Shown: one piece after another, positions 4,811 through 5,818 of the stretch | How positions within the stretch are numbered: the first letter of the stretch is position 1 | Layout of the letters: each line of letters opens with the position of its first letter | From: an uncultured Ruminococcus sp. | GTDB taxonomy: Bacteria > Bacillota > Clostridia > Oscillospirales > Acutalibacteraceae | NCBI GenBank assembly: GCA_902767285.1 | Contig: CACXHC010000238.1 | Span: forward strand, 1-5,818 | Length of the DNA: 5,818 nucleotides | Direction: 5' to 3' | Program-made: the position numbers and the translations under genes | The notes under the pieces: generated by a model | What the model saw: only the letters and a program-made list of their open reading frames with translations | What the model was told of the DNA's origin: nothing | Databases searched by the model: none

Positions 4811-5818
4811 TTAGTCTTGAGCTTTCTTACGAGCAAAGAACATTGTAGCTGCTGCTGCCAAAAGAACTACTGCAAATGTAGCTGTACCTGTTGTGTCACC
4901 GGTTTCAGCACCTGCTTCTGCCGATGCAGTACCTGTTGTTGTTGTTGTAGCTGTTGTAGTTGTAGTAGTTGTTGTTGTTTTTGTTGTAGATGTTGCTGTT
5001 GATGTTGTTGAAGATGTAGAACTTGTGCTTGATGTGCTGCTTGTGTCATCGCTCTTGCTGGAAGTATCTTCTTTAGAGCTTGTGTCATCAGTTTTCTCTT
5101 CTTCTTTAATGCCGATCATTTTCTTAGCGTCAGCTTCTTTGTCGTCATAGGACTCGTAACCTTCCTGACCTTTGAAGGACTGGAATTTAGCCCATACGTC
5201 ATCAGCTGTTGTGCCAAACTGCGAGATAGCATTAGCGATTTTGTCCTCAGTAACTTTATCTACACCGCTCTTATCCTGTGTGCCGAGGTTCTTGTAAACG
5301 AAATCTGCGATAGTCTTGTTAACGTCCTCGTTGGAAGCGATGATAGAACCTACTACGTTACCTGTTGATGTGATGCAAAGCTGAGGGCCGCAACCGTCAA
5401 CGCCATCGAACTCTGCGAGAGAAGCAATTTTTTCACTATCTTCGGGGTTTTCAACAGTATTACCGAGCATACGGCAAGTCTGGTCGATAGCAGCTTCAGT
5501 AAGAATGCAGTTATAAGTCTGAGCAGAAGTAGCGGGATCATAGAAAATAACGAATGTGTCATAGCCATCGAGGAACTCGATCGGATAAGACTCAATAACA
5601 CCATCTTCGCCTTCTACAACTGTACCACGAGTTTTTTTGGAACCCCAGTTGTTGGAATCTACCCAACCATCTTGAGAACCATACTTTGTGTCAGTACCGT
5701 CAGCATTTTTAGCCCAAATATAGAAGCAAATGCCTTTAGCATCGTCGTGATTCCACTCATCACCCATATCGAACTTAAATGTACCTGTTGCACCTTTTGA
5801 TTCCTTAGCGTCAACTTC
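4811..5818 (-). CDS. Secreted surface protein with Ser/Thr linker and C-terminal anchor (N-terminus missing)
   Basis: The reading frame is open to the right edge, giving 335 visible C-terminal residues; the ATG at 5767 is internal. Residues about 10-160 form a globular, aromatic- and Gly/Asp-rich ectodomain (CFYIWAKNADG, DGWVDSNNWG, FVIFYDP) with cysteines at 31, 104, 115, 143 and 148, then a helical part (165-240) ending in an acidic Lys/Glu region. A linker of Ser, Thr, Asp and Lys follows (about 243-299), then ETGD (305-308), a hydrophobic helix (about 311-328) and the tail ARKKAQD. This is the layout of a cell-wall-spanning protein with a sortase-like or membrane anchor, although LPxTG itself is reduced to xxETG. 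The ectodomain recalls domains of extracellular, possibly starch-binding, Ruminococcus proteins; that is an impression from memory, not a match. A signal peptide should lie beyond the window. No enzyme motif was recognised. Confidence 0.85.
   Translation of the reverse strand, partial: EVDAKESKGATGTFKFDMGDEWNHDDAKGICFYIWAKNADGTDTKYGSQDGWVDSNNWGSKKTRGTVVEGEDGVIESYPIEFLDGYDTFVIFYDPATSAQTYNCILTEAAIDQTCRMLGNTVENPEDSEKIASLAEFDGVDGCGPQLCITSTGNVVGSIIASNEDVNKTIADFVYKNLGTQDKSGVDKVTEDKIANAISQFGTTADDVWAKFQSFKGQEGYESYDDKEADAKKMIGIKEEEKTDDTSSKEDTSSKSDDTSSTSSTSSTSSTTSTATSTTKTTTTTTTTTATTTTTGTASAEAGAETGDTTGTATFAVVLLAAAATMFFARKKAQD
4925..5092 (-). repeat. Low-complexity Ser/Thr linker repeat, GTT-rich on the plus strand
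   Basis: The plus strand is dominated by GTT/GTA/GAT triplets, which read as ACA/ACT-type threonine codons on the coding strand. The run includes nine consecutive Thr residues (281-289) and a TSS-like repeat (259-270). Linkers of this kind are usually extended and often glycosylated. Triplet repetition makes the length prone to change by slippage. The overlapping Cys-rich and Val-rich frames on the plus strand are by-products. Confidence 0.8.

Noticed and set aside
4925..5092. A CRISPR-like or tandem repeat array
   Set aside because: The repetition is of triplets within a coding frame, with no uniform repeat and spacer lengths.
4751..5150. Cys-rich and Val-rich plus-strand frames
   Set aside because: They are the antisense of the threonine linker; the odd composition follows from GTT/TGT triplets, and the minus-strand frame has a coherent surface-protein layout.

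Overview
The window looks like chromosomal DNA from a low-GC Gram-positive gut or rumen clostridium, most likely Ruminococcus or a close relative. The signs are AGGAGG-type ribosome binding sites, a tRNA gene without an encoded CCA, a GldA-like ABC ATPase, and a surface protein with a Ser/Thr-rich linker and C-terminal membrane anchor. The genus is inferred from gene style, not proven. Every supported gene is on the minus strand, so transcription runs from high to low coordinates.

In transcription order the window holds: (1) 5818-4811, the C-terminal 335 residues of a secreted surface protein ending in an acidic Ser/Thr linker, a transmembrane anchor and a basic tail. (2) 4765-4719, a leader or intergenic element that can form two mutually exclusive hairpins, one of which hides the ribosome binding site of the next gene. 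(3) 4712-4485, a 75-residue membrane protein. (4) 4473-4392, tRNA-Leu(UAG). (5) 4361-3447, nadA, quinolinate synthase. (6) 3440-2937, a PAP2-family lipid phosphatase. The tight spacing of items 3 to 6 suggests one transcription unit with the tRNA embedded in it.

A cluster of three perfect AT-rich inverted repeats (2950-2823) ends that unit. It separates the unit from an AT-rich accessory cassette: a Dam-like adenine-N6 DNA methyltransferase (2778-1945) overlapping by 17 nt a 427-residue PD-(D/E)XK restriction endonuclease (1961-678). This is a compact type II restriction-modification pair, visibly more AT-rich than its neighbours and probably acquired. After a 106-nt gap with a plausible promoter comes the first 190 codons of an ABC-2-type exporter ATPase (571 to beyond the left edge).

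The best candidates for something poorly described are the endonuclease, the inverted-repeat cluster beside the cassette, the alternative hairpins before the small membrane protein gene, and the surface protein's ectodomain. No CRISPR array, transposase, integrase or replication origin is visible. No gene-free stretch exceeds 300 bases; the longest is about 158 bases (2779-2936), filled by the inverted-repeat cluster and the methyltransferase leader.
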